DNA of 64,000 nt from Peptococcaceae bacterium UBA7702. GTDB lineage: Bacteria; Bacillota; Dehalobacteriia; UBA7702. How positions within the stretch are numbered: position 1 is the stretch's first letter; each line of letters opens with the position of its first letter. Positions 24,670 to 32,676 of the stretch are shown one piece after another. Location: the NCBI GenBank assembly GCA_002482535.1, contig DLGE01000011.1, positions 13,785 through 77,784 of the forward strand, read 5' to 3'. The translations under genes were made by a program, and so were the position numbers. Below the pieces are notes generated by a model. It searched no databases, was not told the origin of the DNA, and saw only the letters and a list, made by a program, of their open reading frames with translations.

Positions 24670-26565
24670 CTATGCTTTCTCAAAAACAATAACGACTTTG
24701 AACAGATCGCCATCCACATATAAATCAAACCGTCCTTTTTGCAGTTCCGTCAAGCTTTTGGCAATGGACAGGCCCAAACCGCTGCCCTCGGTGGTACGGG
24801 CGCTGTCCCCCCGGACGAACCGCTCCATCAAATCGTCGGCGGTAATATTCAAAGGCGTGGCGGAAATGTTTTTCAAGGTGATGACCACGGTTTCCCCGCC
24901 TGTCTTCACATTGAAGTAAACCCTCGTATGGGGCAGCGAATATTTACAGATATTGTTTAAGAGATTGTCGAAGACGCGCCACATCAGGCGACCGTCGGCA
25001 AAGATCCTGGCTTCTCCCGCCACGCTGACCACAGGTTGCAGTTGCTGCTTCTGAAGCGCCTCATCGTATTCAGCCAACAGCTGATTCAAAAATTCCGCGA
25101 CATCAACGCCTTCGGGCTGAAAGGCGATGTTGCCGGTGGCGGCCTTGGAGGCCTCCACCAAATCCTCGGTAAGCTTCTTCAACCTCGTTGATTGACGGTC
25201 CAAAACGTCGATGTATTCTTTGGCGGTGTCATTTTCCATTTCTTCCTTTTTCAGCAGGTCAACATAGTTGATGATGGAAGTCAGAGGCGTTTTGATATCA
25301 TGGGAAACATTGGTGATCAGCTCCGCTTTGAGGCGCTCGCTTTTCAAGCGCTCTTCCACAGCCAGGGACATACCGCCGCCGATGTCATTTAAGGTTTCCG
25401 CATATTTTTTGATTTCCCAACGCAGGCGGCTCGTATCAATTTTCGTTTCAAAATCTCCCCCGGCGATGCGCTCCCCGCCCTTTTTCAACTGGTTTAACTG
25501 CAACACGAAGAAGCACAAGCCAAAAAGAACGGCAAGATTGAAAGCGAAACAGAGCATGGCAAAAAACCCATTGTAAACTGCCTGTGTGACGCAGATCAGA
25601 TTGAAAAAGAAGTATGCGCAAAAACCCAGCACAGTCTTCCACAATAGCGGAATGCTGCCGAAAATGGTGCCTGCGCCCTTTTTCAAAGCGTGGCCCACTT
25701 TATAAATCAGCGTATTCTGCCACCATTGACCGGCTTTGACCCGGGCGGCAAAGGTCATAGAGAAGAGGAGAAGCATCAGGGCACAAATCAGCAAAGCCCC
25801 GATGATATAGATCACTTCTCCGAAAAAGCCGACATTATTCCAGAATACACTTAACGGAGACACCCCCACCATGGCAAGGAGGAACAAGCCGCAAACCAAA
25901 AAGTCCAGGGGGATCCTGTCGAACAGATTCAGGGAAATGCCGTCCACATTTTTACGATGACCCGCGGCGGTCAACAAAAAGAGGAAGAGCAGAACCGTAA
26001 GGAGAACCGCCGTTACCGCAATGGCAATCACGGTATAGCGCAGGGAATCAAGAAGTGTCAAAAAATGGTATGACTCATAGTAATCGTCGTCGGCGGTGAT
26101 GGGGTCTTTGACGTAAGCGGTTACCGTATAGTCGGTGCTGTCATCAAGCAAATCACCGTTTTCATCATAGAGATCATCAAAGGTATAAACCTCTTTGGCG
26201 CCAAAGGCTTCATCAGCAAAGTTCGTCAGTACGGTATGGCCTTCTTCATCGGTAACGGTAAAGAAGAAATTCGTATTTTCTTTGCTGAAAGCCGCCGCGT
26301 ACTGTTCTAAACGGAAGGTTTCTTCCGTGGTAGGCTTCTCCGCCAAGGCCAAGGGCAGGTAATTATAGTAAACATCGCTGGCATAGCTCCAAGTCACACG
26401 GGCACAAGCATTGCTGTCGTAATAGGAATAGTCCTGCCGGTCGTAGACGCCCTCATCCGCCATGTAGAAAATGGCGGCAACACCGCCGAGAGAGGCGGTA
26501 GCACACAACAAAAATAAAACCGTCGCGACAATTTTCACACCTAAGTTGGCACTCAGTTTTTTCAT
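24670..26565 (-). CDS. Sensor histidine kinase
   Basis: A 631-residue membrane sensor kinase. TM1 is near residues 10-32. An acidic, tyrosine-rich extracytoplasmic domain (about 33-185) is followed by several further membrane segments up to about 365, then HAMP-like, HisKA with NVSHDIKTPLTSIINY (phosphorylated His), and HATPase with RVFDNLLNNICKYS and RFVRGDSARTTEGSGLGLSI. Multiple central membrane segments make it larger than a two-TM sensor and recall cell-envelope stress kinases. Its ATG overlaps the regulator's stop codon (ATGA), showing translational coupling. The signal is unknown. Confidence 0.92.
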   Translation of the reverse strand: MKKLSANLGVKIVATVLFLLCATASLGGVAAIFYMADEGVYDRQDYSYYDSNACARVTWSYASDVYYNYLPLALAEKPTTEETFRLEQYAAAFSKENTNFFFTVTDEEGHTVLTNFADEAFGAKEVYTFDDLYDENGDLLDDSTDYTVTAYVKDPITADDDYYESYHFLTLLDSLRYTVIAIAVTAVLLTVLLFLFLLTAAGHRKNVDGISLNLFDRIPLDFLVCGLFLLAMVGVSPLSVFWNNVGFFGEVIYIIGALLICALMLLLFSMTFAARVKAGQWWQNTLIYKVGHALKKGAGTIFGSIPLLWKTVLGFCAYFFFNLICVTQAVYNGFFAMLCFAFNLAVLFGLCFFVLQLNQLKKGGERIAGGDFETKIDTSRLRWEIKKYAETLNDIGGGMSLAVEERLKSERLKAELITNVSHDIKTPLTSIINYVDLLKKEEMENDTAKEYIDVLDRQSTRLKKLTEDLVEASKAATGNIAFQPEGVDVAEFLNQLLAEYDEALQKQQLQPVVSVAGEARIFADGRLMWRVFDNLLNNICKYSLPHTRVYFNVKTGGETVVITLKNISATPLNITADDLMERFVRGDSARTTEGSGLGLSIAKSLTELQKGRFDLYVDGDLFKVVIVFEKA

Positions 26566-27260
26566 TCTTTTTCACCCCGTTCCATTTTATACCCCTGTCC
26601 CCAAACCACCTTCAGATAACGGGGTTCGGCGGGGTTCAGTTCCAATTTCTCTCTGAGGTGGCGTATATGAACGGCGACGGTGGCTTCGCCGCCATAGGCG
26701 CTGTCTCCCCAAACCTCTTCGTAAATTTCGCCGGAAGAAAACACTTTGCCGGGGTTTTTTAGCAACAGTTTCAGAATATCGTATTCCGTGGGCGTCAGGG
26801 AAACCGCCTCGCCGTCTAAAGTCACTTTCTTTTCCCGGTCAAACAGTTCAATGCCGCCGCAATAAAGGCGGTTCTCCGACTTCACCCTGCCCCCCAAATG
26901 GTTATAGCGCCTTAACTGGGCCTTGACCCTGGCGATCAGTTCCACGGGATTGAAAGGCTTGGTGATATAATCGTCAGCGCCGATGTTGAGTCCCAGGATC
27001 TTATCGGTATCTTCACTTTTCGCCGTCAACAGGATCACCGGGATGTTGCGGTCTTGCCGCAGTTTCACCGTGGCGGCAATGCCGTCCATTTCCGGCATCA
27101 TGATATCCATGAGCACCAGTTCAATATCGTGTTTGCCGATAATTTCCAAGGCTTCTCTGCCGTTGGCGGCAGTGTAGGTCTCAAAGCCTTCCGCCGAAAG
27201 ATAGATGTTCAGCGCGGACACAATATCCGCTTCGTCGTCGCAAATTAAAATATGGTTCAT
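26562..27260 (-). CDS. OmpR-family response regulator
   Basis: A 232-residue response regulator. The receiver domain has acidic residues DDE near the N-terminus, the phosphoacceptor Asp in LVLMDIMMPEMDG and the conserved Lys in YITKPFNP. The winged-helix DNA-binding domain contains LTPTEYDILKLLLKNPGKVFSS and VAVHIRHLREKLE. It is the first gene of the pair and partner of the overlapping kinase. It is divergent from the small membrane-peptide gene at 27404, which is a candidate target. Confidence 0.94.
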   Translation of the reverse strand: MNHILICDDEADIVSALNIYLSAEGFETYTAANGREALEIIGKHDIELVLMDIMMPEMDGIAATVKLRQDRNIPVILLTAKSEDTDKILGLNIGADDYITKPFNPVELIARVKAQLRRYNHLGGRVKSENRLYCGGIELFDREKKVTLDGEAVSLTPTEYDILKLLLKNPGKVFSSGEIYEEVWGDSAYGGEATVAVHIRHLREKLELNPAEPRYLKVVWGQGYKMERGEKE

Positions 27261-27341
27261 TTCGTCACCTTCCGCGTTTATTGTAACAAATCATTTCTTA
27301 AAATAAAAGCGGCCAACCATTTAAGAATTGTTTAAGATGTC

Positions 27342-27369
27342 TTGCAAAATAAAAAAAAGCTACTATAAT
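27342..27369 (+). promoter_or_regulatory. Promoter of the 53-residue membrane peptide gene
   Basis: TTGCAA at 27342-27347, 16 bp, then TATAAT at 27364-27369, about 35 bases before the start codon. Confidence 0.6.
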
Positions 27370-27403
27370 AAATGTAAGGGAACATTTTCCCTGGAAGGAG
27401 GGC

Positions 27404-27565
27404 ATGATGGATATGATGAATTTGATCAATATCGACACCTTTCAGACCCTGGCCGCAGCGGGCAACGGGATATTCCTTTTGATCACGGTTTTTGGTTTCG
27501 CCGCTGTTATCGCCCTGATCGCGCGACAATTATTACAATTGGTAAAAAGGAAGAAAAAGGTTTAA
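27404..27565 (+). CDS. Small single-span membrane peptide (53 aa)
   Basis: ATG at 27404 follows AAGGAGGGC, an excellent ribosome-binding site, and a recognisable promoter. The 53 codons give MMDMMNLINIDTFQTLAAAG, then a hydrophobic span (GIFLLITVFGFAAVIALIA) and the basic end RQLLQLVKRKKKV. The layout is N-out/C-in by the positive-inside rule. It is divergent from the two-component operon and could be its target or a modulator of the kinase, but that is inference from position. I do not recognise a family. Confidence 0.7.
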   Translation: MMDMMNLINIDTFQTLAAAGNGIFLLITVFGFAAVIALIARQLLQLVKRKKKV

Positions 27566-27601
27566 AGCATACCAGGGATGCCAATAGTTCTAAAGTACAA
27601 A

Positions 27602-27643
27602 AGAAGCACCGGAAACCGCGTTACAGCGCTGACCGGTGCTTCT
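27602..27643 (-). terminator. Terminator after the DUF5131 gene
   Basis: AGAAGCACCGG pairs with CCGGTGCTTCT around a 20-base loop. On the minus strand it is followed by TTTTG, fitting the gene ending at 27650. It may also stop the plus-strand small gene. Confidence 0.7.
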
Positions 27644-27649
27644 CTAATC

Positions 27650-28357
27650 TCAGCAATCAATATTTGCTTTTTTAGCTTGGGCGGATAAGAGGTCTTTCTT
27701 TAAGGTGTACATTTTGCCGTCTTTCATAAAATGGGTGCCGCATTGACGAAACTGAAAGGCCACGCCTTTTTTGATGCACTGCTCTCTGATCGACAGCACC
27801 CAGTCGTAATTTAGGGGCCGGGCATAGCGGTCGGACTCACCGCCCACCACCACCAGTTCCACGCCGTCAAGATAATCGGCAAGATCGATTGCTCCGATGA
27901 GGGGCTGACAGATGATATTCCTATGCTTGAGGGGTAATGCTGCAAAAATAGAAAGCCGCTGGTCAGCTCTTTTTTGGTTTTCCACGGTACAGCCCACAGT
28001 GACGTTGTCGTAGCCCTCTCCCCAGTCCTCGGGAAGACAGTCCTTCAAACGCTGGATCCGCTTGGTCAGAAAAAGAAAGTGTAAATCGGAGCGTTCCTTG
28101 ATCATCTCCCAACACGCTTTGCGCCAGGGATCACCTTCCTCAATCAAAAAATCCCCGGAAAAACAGAGATAGACCGTTTGCCCCGGTTTCATTTTGTATT
28201 CACCCTTTTGATTTTTTGCCACTGGAGCGCAAAAGCCGTTGGTTTTCACGATGCGGTCGGTGTCCACTTTCCGCTTGGCGTCGCCTTTATGAATATAACA
28301 ATACTTACAGCCTTCGCTGCAACGGTGACACCCCCGCCAAGGATTCCACATAGCCAT
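27650..28357 (-). CDS. DUF5131 family protein (phage Gp37/Gp68-like)
   Basis: A 235-residue protein beginning MAMWNPWRGCHRCSEGCKYCYI. The cysteine cluster CxxCxxxCxxC and the tryptophan-rich lead are the signature of the DUF5131 or phage gp37/gp68 family, thought to be radical-SAM-like iron-sulfur proteins. Later blocks SGDFLIEEGDPWR, FLFLTKRIQRL, VGCTVENQKRADQRL and VVVGGESDRYARPL also match. No experimental reaction is known to me. It has its own extended -10 promoter and terminator, so it is a stand-alone gene. Confidence 0.82.
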   Translation of the reverse strand: MAMWNPWRGCHRCSEGCKYCYIHKGDAKRKVDTDRIVKTNGFCAPVAKNQKGEYKMKPGQTVYLCFSGDFLIEEGDPWRKACWEMIKERSDLHFLFLTKRIQRLKDCLPEDWGEGYDNVTVGCTVENQKRADQRLSIFAALPLKHRNIICQPLIGAIDLADYLDGVELVVVGGESDRYARPLNYDWVLSIREQCIKKGVAFQFRQCGTHFMKDGKMYTLKKDLLSAQAKKANIDC

Positions 28358-28387
28358 ACTTTCACCCGCTTTATGATGATGACCACC

Positions 28388-28396
28388 ATTATATCA
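28388..28396 (-). promoter_or_regulatory. Extended -10 promoter of the DUF5131 gene
   Basis: The minus strand reads TGATATAAT (TGnTATAAT) about 35 bases before the start. The rest of the gap 28397-28599 shows no clear gene or terminator. Confidence 0.6.
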
Positions 28397-28599
28397 CAGT
28401 TTCCTTTATCATAAAAGGGTACGGAAACCGGTACTGGACGCGGCGGATCATTCCTCGAAAAGCGAAGTTGTCCAGATGCCTTACAAACTGATGACACGGT
28501 AACGAAATCTGGAAAATCCGCATACATAACCAAAACCAGTCTTTGATGACATCGCGGCAGATTCAGACCCGTAATCCCTCTCGCGTGGCAGTTATGACT

Positions 28600-29367
28600 T
28601 TACAAGTTTTTCCGGTTTTTCACGCCTTCTTTTATTTGAAAAAAATCGAAGGTTCCGTTACTAAAATCTTCACGGATCTTTTCTGCCGTTCCAATAGAGG
28701 TGATCTCACCGGCATTCATGACAATGATACGATCCCCAAGTTTGGTCGCCTCCCTTAAATCATGGGTGATAAAAACAATGGTCAAACCAAGCTCCTGATG
28801 AATCCGTAGTATCTCATCCTGTAGTTTATTGCGGGTGATCTCATCGAGGGCGCCGAAAGGCTCATCCATCAATAAAATTTCAGGAGAGGCAGCCAATGCC
28901 CTTGCTACACCGATACGCTGTTTTTGCCCTCCGGAAAGCTCATGGGGATAACGTTTTAGTATACTTTCGTCTAAACCAACCATTGTGATCAGATCTTTCG
29001 CAATCGCATCCGCCTCTTTTTTGTCATATTTCAAAATATTCGGAATAAACGTAATATTTTTTCTGATACTCAGATGCGGAAAAAGGCCAATACTTTGAAT
29101 CACGTAACCAATCTTGCGGCGCAACGCAATCTGATCGATCTCTGCGATATGAACGCCATTGATGAATACTTGACCGTTGCTTGGTTCGATCAAACCGTTC
29201 ATCAATTTCAGCATGGTTGTTTTACCACAACCGGAACTGCCGATGACAGTAATAAATTCGCCTTTATGGATCTCCATCGATACATCTTTCAATGCCGCAT
29301 ATTCATCATATTGCTTGCAAACATGTCGAAAGTCAATCACGGTTTCGGTGCCGTTATGATCCGTCAT
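28600..29367 (-). CDS. OpuC-type quaternary-amine ABC transporter, ATP-binding protein without CBS domains
   Basis: A 255-residue ABC ATPase with Walker A GSSGCGKTTML, Q-loop QSIGLFPH, signature LSGGQKQRIGVARALA, Walker B ILLMDEPFGAL and H-loop FITHDLREA. The sequence groups it with OpuCA/ProV-like importers of glycine betaine, carnitine or choline. Typical OpuCA proteins are about 380 residues with two C-terminal CBS domains that sense ionic strength or c-di-AMP. This one stops shortly after the ATPase domain. Its ATG overlaps the stop of the binding-protein gene by four bases. Placement beside a demethylation operon suggests uptake for catabolism. Confidence 0.9.
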   Translation of the reverse strand: MTDHNGTETVIDFRHVCKQYDEYAALKDVSMEIHKGEFITVIGSSGCGKTTMLKLMNGLIEPSNGQVFINGVHIAEIDQIALRRKIGYVIQSIGLFPHLSIRKNITFIPNILKYDKKEADAIAKDLITMVGLDESILKRYPHELSGGQKQRIGVARALAASPEILLMDEPFGALDEITRNKLQDEILRIHQELGLTIVFITHDLREATKLGDRIIVMNAGEITSIGTAEKIREDFSNGTFDFFQIKEGVKNRKNL

Positions 29368-30275
29368 TGGTCAATCAATCCTTTTCTCTGTAAAAATGCA
29401 GTAGCAACATCTTTTGGGTCTTCTCCGTTGATATCGACTGCCGCATTCATTTCCCTCATTTCTTCGCTGGAAACCACTCCATTTAATTTATTCAGTACTT
29501 CAACCAGTTCCGGGTGAGCTTCGGCAATTTCGTTTCGAATGATCGTGCCGCACATTGCCGGTGGGAAATAGCCCTTATCATCTTCCAGAATAACAATCTC
29601 CGGATAGTTAAGACGGCCGTCTGTTTTGTAAACAGTGATGGCATCAACCTGTCCGTCAAGAAGCGCGTCATATTTCAAACTAAGATTCATTTCCTTTTTC
29701 TCTTTGAAGTTAAAATGATACATCGATTGCAGACCGTCATAACCGTCTTCTCTTTCATAAAATTCATACCCGGCGCCAAAAATCATTTTGTCACTGACAG
29801 CCACCAAATCCGAAAGGGTTTTCAAACCGTATGCTTTCGCAGTTTCCGTACGAACAGCGATTTCATAACCGTTATCAAAGCCGTAGTAACCCAGCCATGT
29901 CATATCATACAAATCATTATAAGCTTCATTCAAATCAATGTGCATTTGCTCAACATCGGTAATGGCGCCTTCTTTCAACACCGTCAGCCAGGCAGTGCTA
30001 TCATACTCGGCATAAAAATCAAAATCCCCTTTTTCCATTGCCGGCATAATAATTGTTGTTTCCCCTGTAATCCCCGAAGTCAGATTAACCTCAAGATCCG
30101 TATTTTCGCTGACAAGAGCCGCTAACATTTCCCCAATGATATACTGTTCCGTAAAATCCTTTGCCGCAATATTCACTGTTGTACCGCTGTCCCCGCCACC
30201 ACCGCAACCAACAAAAGGACAGAGGAACACGACCGCCATCAGCACGCACATAAATCTTATAAAAAAAATTTTCAT
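29364..30275 (-). CDS. Quaternary-amine substrate-binding lipoprotein (OpuAC/OpuCC family)
   Basis: A 303-residue extracytoplasmic lipoprotein. The signal peptide ends at the lipobox FVGC (Cys about residue 24), followed by a glycine-rich linker. The mature part shows OpuCC/OsmF-like blocks: DFTEQYIIGEMLAALV, GDFDFYAEYDSTAWLTVL, and WLGYYGFDNGYEIAVRTE with the aromatic residues expected for a cation-pi cage around a trimethylammonium group. Substrate could be glycine betaine, carnitine, choline or a similar compound. It is the middle gene of permease-binding protein-ATPase. Confidence 0.9.
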   Translation of the reverse strand: MKIFFIRFMCVLMAVVFLCPFVGCGGGGDSGTTVNIAAKDFTEQYIIGEMLAALVSENTDLEVNLTSGITGETTIIMPAMEKGDFDFYAEYDSTAWLTVLKEGAITDVEQMHIDLNEAYNDLYDMTWLGYYGFDNGYEIAVRTETAKAYGLKTLSDLVAVSDKMIFGAGYEFYEREDGYDGLQSMYHFNFKEKKEMNLSLKYDALLDGQVDAITVYKTDGRLNYPEIVILEDDKGYFPPAMCGTIIRNEIAEAHPELVEVLNKLNGVVSSEEMREMNAAVDINGEDPKDVATAFLQRKGLIDQ

Positions 30276-30301
30276 GACAACTTTCCTTTATAAATTTTAA
30301 T

Positions 30302-30937
30302 TTACAGTTTTCTTTTTCTCTTTATATGTTTTTCAAATGCACCGATTAGCGCATCTAAAAACAAGGCCAATAAAGCAATGAGTAAACTGGCCGCCACCGT
30401 CATGGCCATATTGTTTGTGGTGATCCCCCTGTAAATTGCAGTACCAAGGCCACCGGCGCCGATATAAGAAGCAATACCGGCCAAAGCAATTGTCATAACA
30501 ACCATATTGCGGAAACCCGCAAGAATAACGATCAGCGCCAAAGGAAGTTTCACTTTATAAATCAACTGAAAACGTGTACAACCCATACCCTTTGCAGCTT
30601 CAATGATATCGGGATCAATCGTATCAATCCCTGTAAACGTATTTCGTATCATGGGCAGCAAACCATATACCGTCAGGGCAATCACCGCGGTTGTATTCCC
30701 GATACCGGAAAGCGGCAGTAAAAAACCGAGCAATGAAATGGAAGGGATCGTGTAGATCACATTGCAAAAACCTAAAACAAATTTTGAGGTATTTTTATAT
30801 TCCGCAATCATGACACCCAACAAAAGCCCGACCATCGTCGCGATCACAATGGCAATACCGGATATATACAAATGTTGGATCGTCAACGCAGAAAACCAAT
30901 CAAAACGATCATAGAAAATCTGAATCAAAGCCTTCAT
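30302..30937 (-). CDS. OpuCB/ProW-like ABC permease
   Basis: A 211-residue permease with about five membrane segments and the binding-protein-dependent EAA loop EAAKGMGCTRFQLIYKVKLPLAL. Usual OpuC systems have two permeases (CB and CD). Only one is present here, so a homodimer is likely. Upstream TTG and ATG codons (30958, 30943) exist, but the ATG at 30937 has GAGGG six bases upstream. The gene has its own promoter and is separated from the methyltransferase gene by a hairpin. Confidence 0.88.
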   Translation of the reverse strand: MKALIQIFYDRFDWFSALTIQHLYISGIAIVIATMVGLLLGVMIAEYKNTSKFVLGFCNVIYTIPSISLLGFLLPLSGIGNTTAVIALTVYGLLPMIRNTFTGIDTIDPDIIEAAKGMGCTRFQLIYKVKLPLALIVILAGFRNMVVMTIALAGIASYIGAGGLGTAIYRGITTNNMAMTVAASLLIALLALFLDALIGAFEKHIKRKRKL

Positions 30938-31006
30938 CGTCATCCCTCTTATTGGCAATCATCGATGTTGAAAATTTTTATTTTATTTTATTATTTTGCT
31001 TTTTAT

Positions 31007-31015
31007 ATTATAACA
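31007..31015 (-). promoter_or_regulatory. Extended -10 promoter of the ABC importer operon
   Basis: The minus strand reads TGTTATAAT, about 70 bases before the permease start, in a very A+T-rich gap. Confidence 0.6.
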
Positions 31016-31036
31016 TAAAAACCCCAAAAAGAAACG

Positions 31037-31060
31037 GTTTTAAAAATTAATTTTTAAAAC
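31037..31060. promoter_or_regulatory. Perfect 24-bp palindrome upstream of the importer promoter
   Basis: The half-site GTTTTAAAAATT is followed directly by its exact complement. The centre is about 36 bp upstream of the -10, over the expected -35 region. It may be an operator or simply part of the 3' end of the methyltransferase transcript. Confidence 0.5.
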
Positions 31061-31063
31061 AAC

Positions 31064-31095
31064 GATTGCAGACAACAAGAGTATTGCCTGCAATC
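31064..31095 (-). terminator. Terminator after the mttB-like gene
   Basis: On the minus strand GATTGCAGGCAA pairs with TTGTCTGCAATC and is followed by GTTGTTTT, about 90 bases past the stop codon. Confidence 0.7.
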
Positions 31096-31181
31096 ATCGT
31101 CATTTACAAACGGATTAACCTAAAACAAAAGCGTAATGCTTTCTTATTAACATCGAAACACACCCTCTGATCACAGCATCA

Positions 31182-32600
31182 TCATCCAAGAACGGCTTTA
31201 TGGTATGCTTCAGGCAAGAGTTTTTCGATGATTTTTCTGCGTCCATCAGAAAGATCGGGAAATTCATATTCTTCGATACGTTTCTTCCATTCGGCGGTAA
31301 GCAGTTCTTCACAAACTGGTTCACCATTCTTGACCCAGTTGTTATGGATATCTCTGACATCAAATTTGGGTTCAAAGAATTCCTTGCGGTAAATCGGTAG
31401 AGTTCTGCCAAGATAACTGCCGGTCGGACCCTTTTTCTTGATTTCATCGAAGCGGAGAGTTTCTTCGGTAACATCATAACCTTTCATTAGATGGCGGCAT
31501 TTCATGATATCTTCTTCGTCCCAGATAAATTTTTCATAGCACATTGTGTTCATCGTATCCATAGGACCGCAAGCCATATTCATAATGTCCGCTTTTAGCA
31601 GATGGGGGCTCAAGGCATTCATGAAGCATTCAGCACCACACTGGATATCGAGGACTTTGGATTCACCGGTACCGACGCCACTCTGCAAAGGCAGGCTATA
31701 AAAATCAGCCATGCGCTTAGAGGTGGCGCATGCCCACATTGCCTCAATCCCGCCATAAGCAGGTCCCATGGTTCTCATCTCATGAGAGGAGAATCTGGTG
31801 CAATAAAGGATTGGAGTACCCGGTCTCAACAGTTGGGAGTAGACAATCGCGGCCAGGACCATTGCATTACCAATGGTATAGGCGCCGGCCATGGTTTGGG
31901 GTCCGGAAGCGCCCAGCATCACGCCACTAACGACAGTACAGGGCTGACCGGCAGTACAAAGAACATCCATGGCTTCGCAGATGTCTTTGGCCAACTGCAT
32001 CGGACCTACCGTGCAGGTGAGGGCGTGCATGATGGGCTTATCATAGATGCCGTAAAAATCCTGCATATTTTTGAAGCATTCCTCAACGACATCTCTACCG
32101 CCGAGAACCATACCGTGCATTGGTTTTTTGCAATAACGAAGAGCAACGCCAAGGCCGTACTGATTACGGATTGTGGGTTTAACATAGGAAAAGTCAATAA
32201 TGTTGGGGTTGGAAATGGAGATCACTTTACTCGTTTCAGAAAGTTTATGAAAATTGACCAGATCTTCGTGAGTGGTCGGACCATACGTGCCCTCTTTTCT
32301 GATAAAGATTGGGCCATCAGTGGAATCATATTTTAAATCGCCGTCACCAATGGTGATATAATCGCCTTCTCTATCATAAAGGCGATACGTTTTCGGTACC
32401 GTGTTCAACGCATCTTCCAGCATCGCTCTGGTGATATAAACAACTTCACCATCAACCTTTGCACCGTGTCTTTTGAATAATTCCACCGCTTTGGGAGAGT
32501 GAAACGCAGCACCTACTTCTTCAAGGATCTTAATACTTGTTTCATGGATCAGATCGACTTCGTTGTCGGTACCGATTGCATAACTTAATCTCATGTTCAT
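31182..32600 (-). CDS. MttB-family methyltransferase, non-pyrrolysine (betaine-type)
   Basis: A 472-residue protein of the trimethylamine methyltransferase (MttB) superfamily. Recognisable parts include HETSIKILEEVGAAFHSP at the N-terminus, PKTYRLYDREGDYITIGDG, SNPNIID and the barrel segments GVMLGASGPQTMAGA and YGGIEAMWACATSKRMADFY. The reading frame is open throughout, with no internal TAG, so it is not a pyrrolysine enzyme. Such members (MtgB, MtpB, MtcB) move a methyl group from glycine betaine, proline betaine or carnitine to a corrinoid protein. The neighbouring corrinoid protein, methyl-THF methyltransferase and importer fit this. The exact substrate cannot be read from sequence. Confidence 0.9.
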   Translation of the reverse strand: MNMRLSYAIGTDNEVDLIHETSIKILEEVGAAFHSPKAVELFKRHGAKVDGEVVYITRAMLEDALNTVPKTYRLYDREGDYITIGDGDLKYDSTDGPIFIRKEGTYGPTTHEDLVNFHKLSETSKVISISNPNIIDFSYVKPTIRNQYGLGVALRYCKKPMHGMVLGGRDVVEECFKNMQDFYGIYDKPIMHALTCTVGPMQLAKDICEAMDVLCTAGQPCTVVSGVMLGASGPQTMAGAYTIGNAMVLAAIVYSQLLRPGTPILYCTRFSSHEMRTMGPAYGGIEAMWACATSKRMADFYSLPLQSGVGTGESKVLDIQCGAECFMNALSPHLLKADIMNMACGPMDTMNTMCYEKFIWDEEDIMKCRHLMKGYDVTEETLRFDEIKKKGPTGSYLGRTLPIYRKEFFEPKFDVRDIHNNWVKNGEPVCEELLTAEWKKRIEEYEFPDLSDGRRKIIEKLLPEAYHKAVLG

Positions 32601-32676
32601 ATGAATATACTCCTTTCAGCATCATTAAATCCAACGATGATAATATCCCTTTTTACTTCGGCTTCCACTGCCTCTT

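Noticed and set aside
28246..28533. Minus-strand 95-codon ORF between the DUF5131 gene and the ABC operon
   Set aside because: It overlaps the promoter and start of the DUF5131 gene in another frame and has no family features.
31182..32600. Possible pyrrolysine-containing trimethylamine methyltransferase
   Set aside because: No in-frame TAG occurs; the reading frame is fully open, so it belongs to the non-pyrrolysine branch.
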